A stretch of 64,000 bases of DNA from Anaerolineae bacterium (GCA_022843385.1 JALHNT010000010.1:1-64000); one strand, 5' to 3'; shown: positions 36,988-45,620, counted from the first letter of the stretch. The notes: generated by a model from the letters alone, not told the origin. Numbers and translations are program-made.

Positions 36988-37203
36988 ATGTTCAGCAATC
37001 ATTTCACGCTCACCAAACGACATCTCGGGCTGCTTCTGACCGTTGGTGGAACGCTGGCGTTTGTCGGCATCATCGCGATTGATCTGCTTGATGTTGGACG
37101 TGAAGGTGGCATTGGCCCAGCCCAGCAGCTCGCCCTCATCGTCAGTGCCGCATTGGCTATTCTGGGTTGTTCCCTCATACCTCTCGGTGATGCGCCAGCA
37201 TGA
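36988..37203 (+). CDS. Small two-helix membrane protein
   Basis: 71 residues with two transmembrane helices (about 12-33 and 45-65) joined by a short loop 'DVGREGGIGPAQQ'. No family is recognised. Its stop overlaps the start of the following glycosyltransferase in ATGA, so the two are co-translated and it may be a partner or assembly factor. It appears to be translated from a leaderless mRNA. Confidence 0.65.
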   Translation: MFSNHFTLTKRHLGLLLTVGGTLAFVGIIAIDLLDVGREGGIGPAQQLALIVSAALAILGCSLIPLGDAPA

Positions 37204-38819
37204 ATGGTCGAGGTTTCCTGCTGATTTCTCGTGGTCTACTCCTGGTCGCGCTGACCCTGTTGTTGTTCCATGCGGTAGTCTACATTGTCTACGCGGTAAA
37301 CCTGATTCAGTTTCCTTTTGATTACGATCAGGGCGAAGGGTTTGAACTGGTTGATACGATCATGTTCAGCCAGGGGTGGTGGCCGTATCAGGATACAGAG
37401 ACATTCCCGTTCTATTCCAGCAATTATCCACCTTTGTTTCATGTCATCGCCGCGCCATTTGTCTGGTTCTTTGGCCCGGCTTACTGGTACGGACGGTTGC
37501 TCAGTTTTATCGGCACCTGGATCACAGCATCGGCCATAGGATATGCTGTCTATCGTGAGACTGGGCATCGCTGGATTGCGATTTTGTCAGGCCTCGCCTT
37601 TTTAGCATCCAACACCATCTATCACATCGGCCCCCTCTTTCGCCAACATGCGACCATGGTCATGTTCGAGACGTTAGCAGTGGTCATCCTGGCTCACGTC
37701 AATGAGGTCACCAAGAATAACCGCCGACGTCGCCAACTGGTGCTTGGCTTAGGGCTGATTATCGCTGCCGGCTACACCAAACAATTGGCGGCTGTCACCG
37801 CGCTGGCTGTCGGAGTATTCCTCTTCATTCGCCAACCGCGACGGGCAGTGGTCTGGGGGATATTGGCGGCTCTCGCTGGCGCAGGAATTTTCATCTGGAT
37901 GAACTGGGCAACGGGGGGGGAATGGTGGCGTCAGGCTATTCTGGCGAACGTCAATGAATTGAAGATCCTTCAAACTATCGCTCTGTTTCAGCAGTGGTTT
38001 GGCTTGCATGGCTTTCTGATTGTCCCAGCGCTGCTGCTCGTCGTGTATGAATTGTATTTTGACCGCTTATCGATCTATGCAATCTGGTTCGTCGCTGCTG
38101 TTGCCATTAACGGGGTAGCCTCCGGTACGTGGGGTGGGGGAGATAGTTATTTTGCTACGGCCATCGCCGCGACCTGCATCCTGAGTGGGATTGTCGCAGG
38201 ACGTACTCTGCAACAATCCTGGCGCTTTCCATCCAATTACCTAGGCCGCTGGTTGATAAATCCCCTGCGCCCAATAGCGCTCCGATCTGTTCCCGCCCTA
38301 CTGGTCATCATCCCGCTGCTCTACATCGGTTATGGGCGCGCTGTCCTGCATATGCCAACTGACTTGCCGGTATTTCGGGAGATCTCCAGTATCTTCAACA
38401 TCACTCCCAACGCTATGAACGGCTTTTACGACTCGGCGCGCACTCTGGATGGTCAGTATGCTACTGGCTATGCCAATATCGGTCATCTGGTGACACAGGC
38501 CGATCATGATGCTGGGTGGCGCATTGTTGAGATGATTCGCGCCACCGATAAGCCGGTCATCAGCGAAGACGCTGGTTTCAGCCTAATGGCGGATCGTCCG
38601 GTTGTGACCAATCCTACTCAACTCTTAAATCTCAGTCTGAAGGGTTTGTACGATGGTGCTGAATTGGTCAGCATGATCGAGCAGCAGGAATTCGGTCTCA
38701 TCATTCTGCGTGCGCAATTCTATCCACAGGAGGTCCTGGTGGCGATCAGCCGCGCCTACGAACAAACCGATACAGTGCTGATGAATGGCTTCAATTACCT
38801 CATCTTGCGCCCGCGATAA
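37200..38819 (+). CDS. GT-C-fold membrane glycosyltransferase (GT39/PMT-like)
   Basis: 539 residues, about 11 transmembrane helices. The first extracytoplasmic loop has 'FPFDYDQGEGFELVDT', with the acidic pair typical of polyprenyl-phosphate-sugar-using GT-C enzymes, then 'FPFYSSNYPPLFH'. The C-terminal soluble domain (about 410-539) is small. The sugar donor is probably polyprenyl-linked and the acceptor an envelope glycan or protein; both are inference. It is coupled to the small membrane gene upstream. A second enzyme of this class lies at 48.6-50.5 kb. Confidence 0.8.
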   Translation: MNGRGFLLISRGLLLVALTLLLFHAVVYIVYAVNLIQFPFDYDQGEGFELVDTIMFSQGWWPYQDTETFPFYSSNYPPLFHVIAAPFVWFFGPAYWYGRLLSFIGTWITASAIGYAVYRETGHRWIAILSGLAFLASNTIYHIGPLFRQHATMVMFETLAVVILAHVNEVTKNNRRRRQLVLGLGLIIAAGYTKQLAAVTALAVGVFLFIRQPRRAVVWGILAALAGAGIFIWMNWATGGEWWRQAILANVNELKILQTIALFQQWFGLHGFLIVPALLLVVYELYFDRLSIYAIWFVAAVAINGVASGTWGGGDSYFATAIAATCILSGIVAGRTLQQSWRFPSNYLGRWLINPLRPIALRSVPALLVIIPLLYIGYGRAVLHMPTDLPVFREISSIFNITPNAMNGFYDSARTLDGQYATGYANIGHLVTQADHDAGWRIVEMIRATDKPVISEDAGFSLMADRPVVTNPTQLLNLSLKGLYDGAELVSMIEQQEFGLIILRAQFYPQEVLVAISRAYEQTDTVLMNGFNYLILRPR

Positions 38820-38937
38820 AAGGGGGTGCATTTTTGCTCCCGTAGGGCTGAATTTTTCTAACTATATTCCAACCATTTCCGAACACAGTTAACACTACTT
38901 CTCTCTCAAAATGGTTAGCGCCAGTACGTGCAAAACC

Positions 38938-38973
38938 GTACCAAAAAGTTTACCAAAAGTTCACCCGTTGACC
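38938..38973 (+). repeat. Four GTTnACC-type iterons upstream of the short HTH gene
   Basis: GTACC (38938), GTTTACC (38948), GTTCACC (38959) and GTTGACC (38967) in the same orientation, two of the gaps being A-runs. They lie 55-90 bases before the HTH start at 39028. Related sites occur at the same distance from the second HTH gene (52295-52330). Probably binding sites, perhaps for the encoded protein. Confidence 0.5.
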
Positions 38974-39027
38974 GAAAACCTGCTGTACGCTGAGGGCATC
39001 CGATCACTATTTCAGGAGAAAAAAACG

Positions 39028-39237
39028 ATGTCCAAACGCTATACGCCGGAGTTCAAGAAGCTGGTCATGCGCCTGCTGCGCGATAATCATGATGATGTGG
39101 TGAGAGTCGCGCGTTATGTCGGCATTCCCCAGCGCACCCTGCGTGATTGGCAGCAGGAAGCACGTTTACGGGCGGCAGCTTCTCGTGCATCCGCCGTAAT
39201 TGCAGAATTGCAAAAGCGGCAGACTCCTCGCTCGTAA
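39028..39237 (+). CDS. Short HTH protein, relative of the 52.2 kb gene
   Basis: 69 residues. The N-terminal 41 form a homeodomain-like HTH ('SKRYTPEFKKLVMRLLRDN', 'VGIPQRTLRDW'), followed by an Ala-rich helix ('EARLRAAASRASAVIAELQ') and a basic end. Ten residues (GIPQRTLRDW, 32-41) are identical to the HTH of the 218-residue protein at 51580-52236. AGGAG lies 9 bases before ATG 39028. It could be a complete small DNA-binding protein, a transposase OrfA-type remnant, or a truncated copy of the larger gene. No transposase catalytic gene follows. Confidence 0.7.
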   Translation: MSKRYTPEFKKLVMRLLRDNHDDVVRVARYVGIPQRTLRDWQQEARLRAAASRASAVIAELQKRQTPRS

Positions 39238-39472
39238 ATGCTGCACATGGCGACAGTCGGGGAGCTTGAGCGCAGTCATTGTGTCGCAAACAGTGACAAT
39301 CGCCGAGCTTCCCGCTGCGCAATTCGGCGGCTATTTTGCAAACTGTGACAAAGTCGGTACACGACATTCAACTCGATAACTGGTGTCTCACACATACCCA
39401 TCCCTAACCAGCAAATTGCGCGGCAAGATAAATCGTTATATGCTGTGATTCAGGGAGTAATCCAGGGGTCAC

Positions 39473-40600
39473 ATGATGAGTCATCGATATACTTGGGTGA
39501 GCTTGCTAATCGTCAGCTGCCTTGTATCGCTATCAGTCGTTCGCGCTCAACTCGATTGTCCGACGCTGGTTGAACAGGCGCTCAATCAGATGGCCGTCAA
39601 TTGTAACAATCTAGCGGACAATACCATCTGCTACGGACACCCAACCGTTGAATCGGTCACCCAGGATGGTGCTTCTTTGCTCCAGACAATAGGAGACCGT
39701 ATCCCTATCAGTGCGCTTCAATCCCTCCGTACATCCAGTGCTGATCCCGGGCTGGGGAGTTTGGGCGTTGCTCTGGGGCGCTTCGTCAACCCAGACTCAA
39801 CGAACCTCACCATTCTGATGCTGGGCGGCGCAACGCTCGAGCCTCTTGAATCGCTTCAATCTGCTGCCTTTCAGTTTCGCACCGATTTCTCACCGGGTTC
39901 GTGCGCTGAGGCATCGTCGCTGGTTGCATTGCAGTCGCCCCGCGATTCGCTGGTGACTATCAGCTTCAATGGGATCAACGCCCAGGTTGGTGGTCTTGTT
40001 GTCCTGCAATGGCGATCTAACAACGGCCTCACGGCTGCCGTCGGCGAGGGACAACTGGTTATTCAGGATGGGCCTTCCGCCCAGGCCGGACAAACGCTTT
40101 CCGGTGTCATGGACAACGATGGTCAGGTGCAATTCTGGTCTGCGCCACGTCCCAGCGATGCCGGCGAAATCCAGAATGCCTCAGTTGCCTTGAGCGCGTT
40201 CAGTCGATTGGGGATGTCTCCCGTGCAGATCATCTCAACGGCGACTCCTGAACCACCACCGGCCGTACTGCCTGCACCCTCGTGCGCAACCGTTGTTCAT
40301 GTTGTTTCACAAGGGGAAAATCTGTTTCGTATTGGCCTGCGATATGGCGTGACCGTTGATGCCATTGTTGACGCCAATCGCTTGCCCAGCCGAGAACAGA
40401 TCAGCGTTGGGCAGCAGTTGATAATCCCGTGCGGTGCGGATAGCGGACTTTCAAGTCAGGCACTGGGATCTGCTGGTGAGAATGGCAGTGCTTCCAATGG
40501 GCAGCCATCCTCTCCCACCGCTTTCGATTGCAGCGTTTTTCTACAGAATGCGCCGCCAGAACTGCGCGCTTATGTTCAACAGTTCTGCTCGACGGAATAG
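39473..40600 (+). CDS. Secreted LysM-domain protein
   Basis: 375 residues. A signal peptide (1-25, 'SLSVVRA' before the mature start) leads to a large domain of unknown type (about 26-270) with Cys pairs ('LDCPTLVE', 'NCNNLADNTICYG'). A LysM domain follows at about 283-328 ('VVHVVSQGENLFRIGLRYG', 'INGS-like' replaced by 'DANRLPSREQISVGQQLIIP'), then a Ser/Gly linker and a Cys-containing tail. LysM binds N-acetylglucosamine polymers such as peptidoglycan. It is the first of two plus-strand genes; the SnoaL gene begins 9 bases later. A third LysM gene is convergent at 41.6 kb. Confidence 0.82.
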   Translation: MMSHRYTWVSLLIVSCLVSLSVVRAQLDCPTLVEQALNQMAVNCNNLADNTICYGHPTVESVTQDGASLLQTIGDRIPISALQSLRTSSADPGLGSLGVALGRFVNPDSTNLTILMLGGATLEPLESLQSAAFQFRTDFSPGSCAEASSLVALQSPRDSLVTISFNGINAQVGGLVVLQWRSNNGLTAAVGEGQLVIQDGPSAQAGQTLSGVMDNDGQVQFWSAPRPSDAGEIQNASVALSAFSRLGMSPVQIISTATPEPPPAVLPAPSCATVVHVVSQGENLFRIGLRYGVTVDAIVDANRLPSREQISVGQQLIIPCGADSGLSSQALGSAGENGSASNGQPSSPTAFDCSVFLQNAPPELRAYVQQFCSTE

Positions 40601-40609
40601 GAGGACAGT

Positions 40610-41614
40610 GTGAGAACCATTCGTTGGTGCCGGTTAGGTTTGTTCGTGATCTGCTGCTTCATGCTGATCGATCAGATGGTCGGTGCGCAGGGGACTCTGA
40701 AGGATGTTGTTCGTACCCTGATCGATGAAACCTATGCCAAAGGCAATGTCGCGATTCTGGATACCTTATACGCCTCGGAATACATCCGCTACCCGGACGA
40801 AACCACAGCTGATGCAGCACGAATTTCGATACTGGCTTTTCGAGCATCCTTACCCGATCTCAAGCCGGAAATCGAGGTGATAATCGAGAATAAAGATCGA
40901 GTTGCTGTACGTTTCTGGTTGCGCGGCACCTTTGCCAATGAGTTTGTCGCCCCAGGGTCTATCCCCATTCCACCAACCAGCCGCCCCATCGAATTGATCG
41001 CTCATGCCGTTTATCGCTTCAATGAACAAGGGCTGATTGTGGAAGAGTGGAATACCTTCGACAATTTCAGCTTCCTCTCTCAGCTTGGGGTACTGCCTGT
41101 CGAGGGAATGCCGGCACCGACCATGACTCTCTATCCTCAGGTCGTGGATGTGGGCATGTCGGAGCAGAACAGGCTATTGGTGGAACAATATGTAGGGGCA
41201 TTCAATCAGGGGGATTTTGCCTTTGTAGACAGCACCTTCAAAGAAGATTTCACCATGCATAATCCCTTCGGCTTGTTGACACGCGACGGATTGAAGGCTG
41301 ATCTCTCGACCTTGCGCGGGGCAATTCCTGATCTTAGCATTGTCCCTGGCGATTGGGTCACTGAAGGGAACTGGACGGCGCTGCGATATACGTTAAGTGG
41401 CAACTTTACTGGGGAATATGTCTTGGGTGATGGATCGAGGATCAGCCCAACCAATCTGGCGATGAATCTGCCGACGATTACCTTCTTTCGCTTTGATCAG
41501 CAGGGATTGGTGGCCGAAGGTTTTGAGGTATATGACAGCCTGAGCTTCATGAGCCAGCTCGGTCTACTGCAACTGATTGTCCCATCGGCTGCGACACCAA
41601 CTCCTGGAGGCTAA
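40610..41614 (+). CDS. Secreted protein with tandem SnoaL-like (NTF2-fold) domains
   Basis: 334 residues with a signal peptide (1-26, 'FMLIDQMVGAQG'). Two NTF2-fold domains follow, about 30-150 and 180-315. Each contains a His/Arg-lined 'IRYPDETTA...FRASLPDLKPEIE' or 'THNPFG...LRGAIPDLSIVPGDW' type core ('FRASLPDLKPEIEVIIE', 'LRGAIPDLSIVPGDW'). SnoaL folds occur in polyketide cyclases and in many scaffold proteins; secretion argues against a cyclase. GTG 40610 has GGAGG upstream. It is in an operon with the LysM protein. Its stop overlaps the stop of the convergent LysM gene. Confidence 0.78.
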   Translation: MRTIRWCRLGLFVICCFMLIDQMVGAQGTLKDVVRTLIDETYAKGNVAILDTLYASEYIRYPDETTADAARISILAFRASLPDLKPEIEVIIENKDRVAVRFWLRGTFANEFVAPGSIPIPPTSRPIELIAHAVYRFNEQGLIVEEWNTFDNFSFLSQLGVLPVEGMPAPTMTLYPQVVDVGMSEQNRLLVEQYVGAFNQGDFAFVDSTFKEDFTMHNPFGLLTRDGLKADLSTLRGAIPDLSIVPGDWVTEGNWTALRYTLSGNFTGEYVLGDGSRISPTNLAMNLPTITFFRFDQQGLVAEGFEVYDSLSFMSQLGLLQLIVPSAATPTPGG

Positions 41615-42300
41615 GGGAGGTAGATGACCTGCCCGACATAAATCCGGGTCGGGTCAGTGATTCCGTTGATCTGAGCCAGGACTTGCACAGTGGTGCCGTA
41701 GCGCAGCGCGATGCGGAAGAGGTTTTCGCCCGCTTGCACCACATGATGGGCTCGTTCTGTTTGGTTCGTAGTGCTGGTCTGGGCAATGGCGACAGCCTGA
41801 CCGTCGCCGACGACGGACGCATAGGCCACAACATGACCGGATGAGTCAACCCAGGCATAGGCGATGGCCTGGCCTGGTCCGTTCAGAATCACCAAAGCCA
41901 ATGCCTGACCCGTGAATCCGGGCGTCGTGTTTGCTTGAGGAGGCGTAGGGGCATCGCTTGTCAGTGTCCCACAGATGGTTGCGGGGACAATCCACTTGGT
42001 CAAGTCGGGGTCTTTGTTCTCGTGAATCTGTAATTCGTTAGAACGGAGTGCCCAAAGACTGACTTCACCGTTATTCGTGATCTGTTGATTCTGTTGCGAT
42101 GAAATGGCTCTCGCAAGGGCGGAAGCGACCTGATTGAACGAAGCGCTCAGGACAAAACTGCCCTGACGCGAAAAATCGATTCGCCCCGTATTGCACTGAT
42201 AACTAAAGAATGCGCCACCAGGCGAGTCGGCCAGTGTTACTCTGGGAATCATTAGGATGATGATGACGATAACGAGTTGTTTCATAGAGCGCAACATCAT
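41611..42300 (-). CDS. Secreted LysM-domain protein, second copy
   Basis: 229 residues, with a signal peptide (1-25, 'MIPRVTLADSPGG'). The middle domain is of unknown type ('FFSYQCNTGRIDFSRQGSF', with several Gln/Asn repeats). Residues about 140-180 show Ala-rich repeats ('GQALALVILNGPGQAIAYAW', 'HVVAYASVVGDGQAVAIAQ'). The C-terminal LysM (about 185-229, 'HHVVQAGENLFRIALRYG') ends in 'IYVGQVIYLP'. ATG 42300 is chosen because AAGGA lies 8 bases upstream. It is oriented with the Cys-rich gene 79 bases upstream, so those two may form one transcript. Confidence 0.8.
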   Translation of the reverse strand: MMLRSMKQLVIVIIILMIPRVTLADSPGGAFFSYQCNTGRIDFSRQGSFVLSASFNQVASALARAISSQQNQQITNNGEVSLWALRSNELQIHENKDPDLTKWIVPATICGTLTSDAPTPPQANTTPGFTGQALALVILNGPGQAIAYAWVDSSGHVVAYASVVGDGQAVAIAQTSTTNQTERAHHVVQAGENLFRIALRYGTTVQVLAQINGITDPTRIYVGQVIYLP

Positions 42301-42379
42301 GAGCATCATCCTTGTTGAACGTGAAATAGCGGCGTGGTATTGGTGATGGGGCGAGTAATCGCCCCATCGAAAGGGCCGC

Positions 42380-42880
42380 TTATGGCCAGGATGGGTAAAC
42401 CGGATGAACAGGCGCACCACAGCCACAGCCACTACAACCACATGGAGGTGGCGGAGCGCAGCTCGTGCAAGGGTGGATGACGAGCGGTGAAATGGCGAAT
42501 GCCGAACCTGTCGCGTAACCGCAGCAAGTAGAGGTCGTCAACACCTGTGCCATCGCGCCAAATGGATTGGCAATCGAGGCTGCCATCACCGAGGCACTGC
42601 CGAAGCTGAACACCGTTGACCCGGCGCTGATGCCACCCGGAGCCAAGGCCAGCGCCGCGGCCGCACCATTGCCAATCGACCCGGCGTTGGTGAACGCAGT
42701 ATTGCCAATGGATGCCGCATAGCCAAAGGCGGCTCCAAAACCGGAGGATGTAGCTGTTGCTGCAGCGGCATGTTGTGCGAGGGCGAGCTGTGGCGCAATG
42801 CTGAAAGCCAAAAGGCTTAGCACAGCCAGCACCAAAAGTCCCCGACGCCCGACTTTGAGAACACGATTATACTTCCTCAT
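42380..42880 (-). CDS. Secreted Ala/Gly-rich protein with Cys-rich tail
   Basis: 166 residues. The signal peptide is 1-35 ('LLAFSIAPQLALAQ'). Then about 80 residues are rich in Ala, Gly, Ser and Asn with weak repeats ('AFGYAASIGNTAFTNAGSIG'). The C-terminus has eight Cys ('TTSTCCGYATG', 'HPCTSCAPPPPCGCSGCGCG') and ends in a Pro-rich 'PVHPVYPSWP'. I know no family. The composition fits an assembled surface or matrix protein or a metal-binding adhesin. GGAGGG lies 6 bases before ATG 42880. A near-perfect palindrome stands upstream. Confidence 0.68.
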   Translation of the reverse strand: MRKYNRVLKVGRRGLLVLAVLSLLAFSIAPQLALAQHAAAATATSSGFGAAFGYAASIGNTAFTNAGSIGNGAAAALALAPGGISAGSTVFSFGSASVMAASIANPFGAMAQVLTTSTCCGYATGSAFAISPLVIHPCTSCAPPPPCGCSGCGCGAPVHPVYPSWP

Positions 42881-42913
42881 TGTCTCCCTCCTTGGATTTA
42901 GGGTGATAGAGTC

Positions 42914-42939
42914 AAGTGAACCATCTAGAGGTTTCACTT
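42914..42939. promoter_or_regulatory. Palindrome upstream of the Cys-rich gene, putative operator
   Basis: AAGTGAACC (42914-42922) and GGTTTCACTT (42930-42939) form an imperfect dyad (one extra T) around ATCTAGA, 34-59 bases before the gene start. It is a plausible repressor or activator site; the binding protein is unknown. Confidence 0.45.
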
Positions 42940-43081
42940 AATATTCATCATAATGCTGGAGTATAGTTCGATGCAACGCGAATAGTCGCTTTAGGTTAGA
43001 AAATGTTTACTTCGGGGAAAAATCACGAAGACTCAAACGCGATCTCATTGGTTTACAAACTGAGAGACAACCTATGTATCT

Positions 43082-44404
43082 TCAATCACGGAAACCAAAT
43101 GGATTGGGTCGTGTGGGGCGCTTCGCCTTGCCGGCACTGTTGCCCAGGCCAATCGGACGGCGATCACGGAGGAAATCATTGCCTGCCCGAATCTGACGGA
43201 GCAGGCTTTCAATCGATTGTTGCAGATAACCTAACGTCACTTCGGTTTGATGCGAGTGCGCAGCCAGCATGCGCGCATGAAGAGCAGCCTCACGAACAAA
43301 TGCGCCCGGTTGGTCAATCAGGTCCGGGATGACCGCCAGGTGATCTTCCTGCCACTGGTCAGCCATGTAATGGCGTAGCATTTGTTCAGCGTGGCCTTCA
43401 TCCTGAATAGTCGGAATGACGAAGATACGATCCAGGCGTCCAGGGCGCTTGGCGATGCGTTCGTCAATCACTTCGGGATAATTGGTCGTTGCCAGCATCA
43501 AGGCACCCTCGGGATTGTTGGGGGACTCGACACCATCCAGGACGTTCAGGACACGGGCTTTATCATCACCCTGCAAATAGGCATCGATCTCTTCTACGAT
43601 CAGCAGCACTGGATAACGGGCGGCTGTAACCGCTTGCAGCGCCCGTTGAATTTTCTCGAATGAGGCACCATCGCGATCAGAGCCGGAGACGTAGACGACA
43701 ATTCGCCCGTGACTGATCGCCAGCTTTGCCATTGCCGCGCACAGCATGGTTTTGCCTGTGCCGGGGACTCCGGCCAGTAGCAGCTTGCGAAAAGGGGCTA
43801 ACTTGAGTTGCCGATAGATATGAACACCTTTATTGAAGAAGGCTTCCATGTCTTCAATCAGGTCACGCTTGAGGTCGTCGGGCAGGATAACATCATCCCA
43901 GTCTACAGTTGGATCGAAGAAGGCATCCGTGCCACCGATGATGTACACATCGCGCCGCCGACGGATCCGGGGACGGACAGCACGGGCGCAGGCGAACTCA
44001 AATGCTGCCCAGGTTTCCAGTTTATCGGAGGGTACCAGAGCGACCGCAGTTAGATCCTGGACATCATCATCAAAGTAAGAACTGGCGTAGATGACCTCAA
44101 AAGGGTCGTACCCTTCGGCTGAGAACTTGAAGGCATAGGCACCTGCGGTTGAGGTCAAGACCATCTTCTTGCCGCGTGTGCCGTAATCGCTGATTGGGAC
44201 AATAACTGGACAATCCAGGACTTCCAGCCCATCATAGCGTGCCTTGCCGCGCAGTTTTCTGCCGGAGCGTAACTGGTTCTGAGCAATCATATTACTGCAT
44301 TCGGATGATGCCCAAATGGTGTGATATGGGCGACCCGGCCAGCGCTGTTCCCAGGTTGTCTTTGCCCACTGAACCAATCGCTCATACTGCATACGTTTGC
44401 TCAC
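43082..44404 (-). CDS. AAA+ ATPase
   Basis: 440 residues. Residues 1-190 are a poorly defined N-terminal region. The AAA+ core starts near 195: 'WDDVILPDDLKRDLIEDMEAFF', Walker A 'LLLAGVPGTGKTML', Walker B 'PVLLIVEEIDAYL' (Glu where Asp is usual, followed by the catalytic Glu), sensor 'LMLATTNYPEVID', and Arg finger in 'RIAKRPGRLDRIF'. The lid follows. It resembles the classic AAA (FtsH/p97-like) group with an unknown substrate-binding head. GTG 44404 is the likely start, ATG 44392 the alternative. It is not linked to the genes around it. Confidence 0.85.
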   Translation of the reverse strand: MSKRMQYERLVQWAKTTWEQRWPGRPYHTIWASSECSNMIAQNQLRSGRKLRGKARYDGLEVLDCPVIVPISDYGTRGKKMVLTSTAGAYAFKFSAEGYDPFEVIYASSYFDDDVQDLTAVALVPSDKLETWAAFEFACARAVRPRIRRRRDVYIIGGTDAFFDPTVDWDDVILPDDLKRDLIEDMEAFFNKGVHIYRQLKLAPFRKLLLAGVPGTGKTMLCAAMAKLAISHGRIVVYVSGSDRDGASFEKIQRALQAVTAARYPVLLIVEEIDAYLQGDDKARVLNVLDGVESPNNPEGALMLATTNYPEVIDERIAKRPGRLDRIFVIPTIQDEGHAEQMLRHYMADQWQEDHLAVIPDLIDQPGAFVREAALHARMLAAHSHQTEVTLGYLQQSIESLLRQIRAGNDFLRDRRPIGLGNSAGKAKRPTRPNPFGFRD

Positions 44405-44585
44405 GCCTTTACCTAACCCGGATACCGCCCCATGTTACGTTATTGCCGGAGATGTACGAAACCAGAGCCAGAGGTGATCGCCATTATAAATCCTTTTTGG
44501 GTTTACGGTAAGGCACTTGCGGGAACATTCATTTCCAGCCACAATCATTTCTTCTTCGACACACACAGCTAATAGGATTATCTTC

Positions 44586-45620
44586 ATGAGTGTCGCTTAC
44601 GTTACCCATCCTCGTTATCCCGAACATCACTTGGCAGGTCATCCAGAACATGCTGGTCGGATTCGCGCGGTTTGGGAACAACTGCGGCTATCTGGTCTGA
44701 TTGAACGAATGACAGCGATTGAAGCCGCTGTCGTGGCTGAAGAGATGATTCTTGCCGTTCATACTCCTGAGTATCTGGATGTGTTGCGATGGATTGACAA
44801 CACACGCCAGCAACGTGTTCATCTGGACGCTGATACCTACGCTGGGCCAACTGCATACGAGATCGCTCGCCTGTCTGCTGGTGGAGTGGTGCAGGCTGTC
44901 GATGAAGTCCTGAGTGGCCGAAGCGCTCATGCTCTGGCCGCAGTTCGCCCTCCAGGTCACCATTCCATGCCTGGTCATGCGATGGGCTTTTGCCTGTTGG
45001 GGAATGTTCCGATTGCGGCGCAATACGCCCAAAAGCAGTATGGTGTTGAGCGTGTGATGATCGTTGATTACGATGTCCACCATGGCAATGGCACAGAAGC
45101 CATGTTTTATGATGATCCTAGCGTGTACTTTGTCTCCAGCCACCAGTATCCCTTCTACCCCGGAACGGGTGCGCTAACCGATACTGGAGTTGGCTCGGGC
45201 AAGGGATACACCCTGAATATTCCTCTTCAAGCTGGGCATGGCGATCGTAGTTTTGCTGCCTTATATGAACAGGTTTTGTGGCCGGCTGCCCGTCGCTATC
45301 AGCCTCAACTCATCATTGTCTCTGCTGGGTTTGATTCACACTGGCTTGACCCCATTGCCGGGATGCGATTGAGCTTGACCGGATACGCTCACCTCAGCCG
45401 CGAATTGCTGAAGATGGCTCAGGAGCTCTGTGCTGGGAAGATCGTCTTCGCGATGGAAGGCGGGTACAACCTAGATGCACTCAGTCATGGTGTTGCCAAT
45501 ATCGCGCGCATCCTCCTGGGAGACGATATCATCAGCGATCCGCTTGGACCACCACGAAGTACACAGGAGCCGCCCATTGAACCGTTGATCGACCAGCTCA
45601 AGCGCATTCATGGCTTATGA
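44586..45620 (+). CDS. Histone-deacetylase-family hydrolase
   Basis: 344 residues. Catalytic landmarks are in order: 'RPPGHHSMPGHAMGFC' (His dyad), 'MIVDYDVHHGNGTE' (Zn Asp and His), 'SAGFDSHWLDP' (Zn Asp) and 'FAMEGGYNL' (Gly-Gly-Tyr). In bacteria this fold covers acetoin-utilisation proteins (AcuC), acetylpolyamine and acetyl-lysine amidohydrolases. The specific substrate is not deducible. ATG 44586 is used because the fold begins at MSVAYVTHP; AGGA lies upstream. The 3' end overlaps the convergent mgtC-like gene by 13 bases. Confidence 0.92.
   Translation: MSVAYVTHPRYPEHHLAGHPEHAGRIRAVWEQLRLSGLIERMTAIEAAVVAEEMILAVHTPEYLDVLRWIDNTRQQRVHLDADTYAGPTAYEIARLSAGGVVQAVDEVLSGRSAHALAAVRPPGHHSMPGHAMGFCLLGNVPIAAQYAQKQYGVERVMIVDYDVHHGNGTEAMFYDDPSVYFVSSHQYPFYPGTGALTDTGVGSGKGYTLNIPLQAGHGDRSFAALYEQVLWPAARRYQPQLIIVSAGFDSHWLDPIAGMRLSLTGYAHLSRELLKMAQELCAGKIVFAMEGGYNLDALSHGVANIARILLGDDIISDPLGPPRSTQEPPIEPLIDQLKRIHGL

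Noticed and set aside
39238-39348. Second small gene (MLHMATVGEL...) after the short HTH gene
   Set aside because: No ribosome site and no recognisable fold; the segment looks like non-coding repeat-like DNA.
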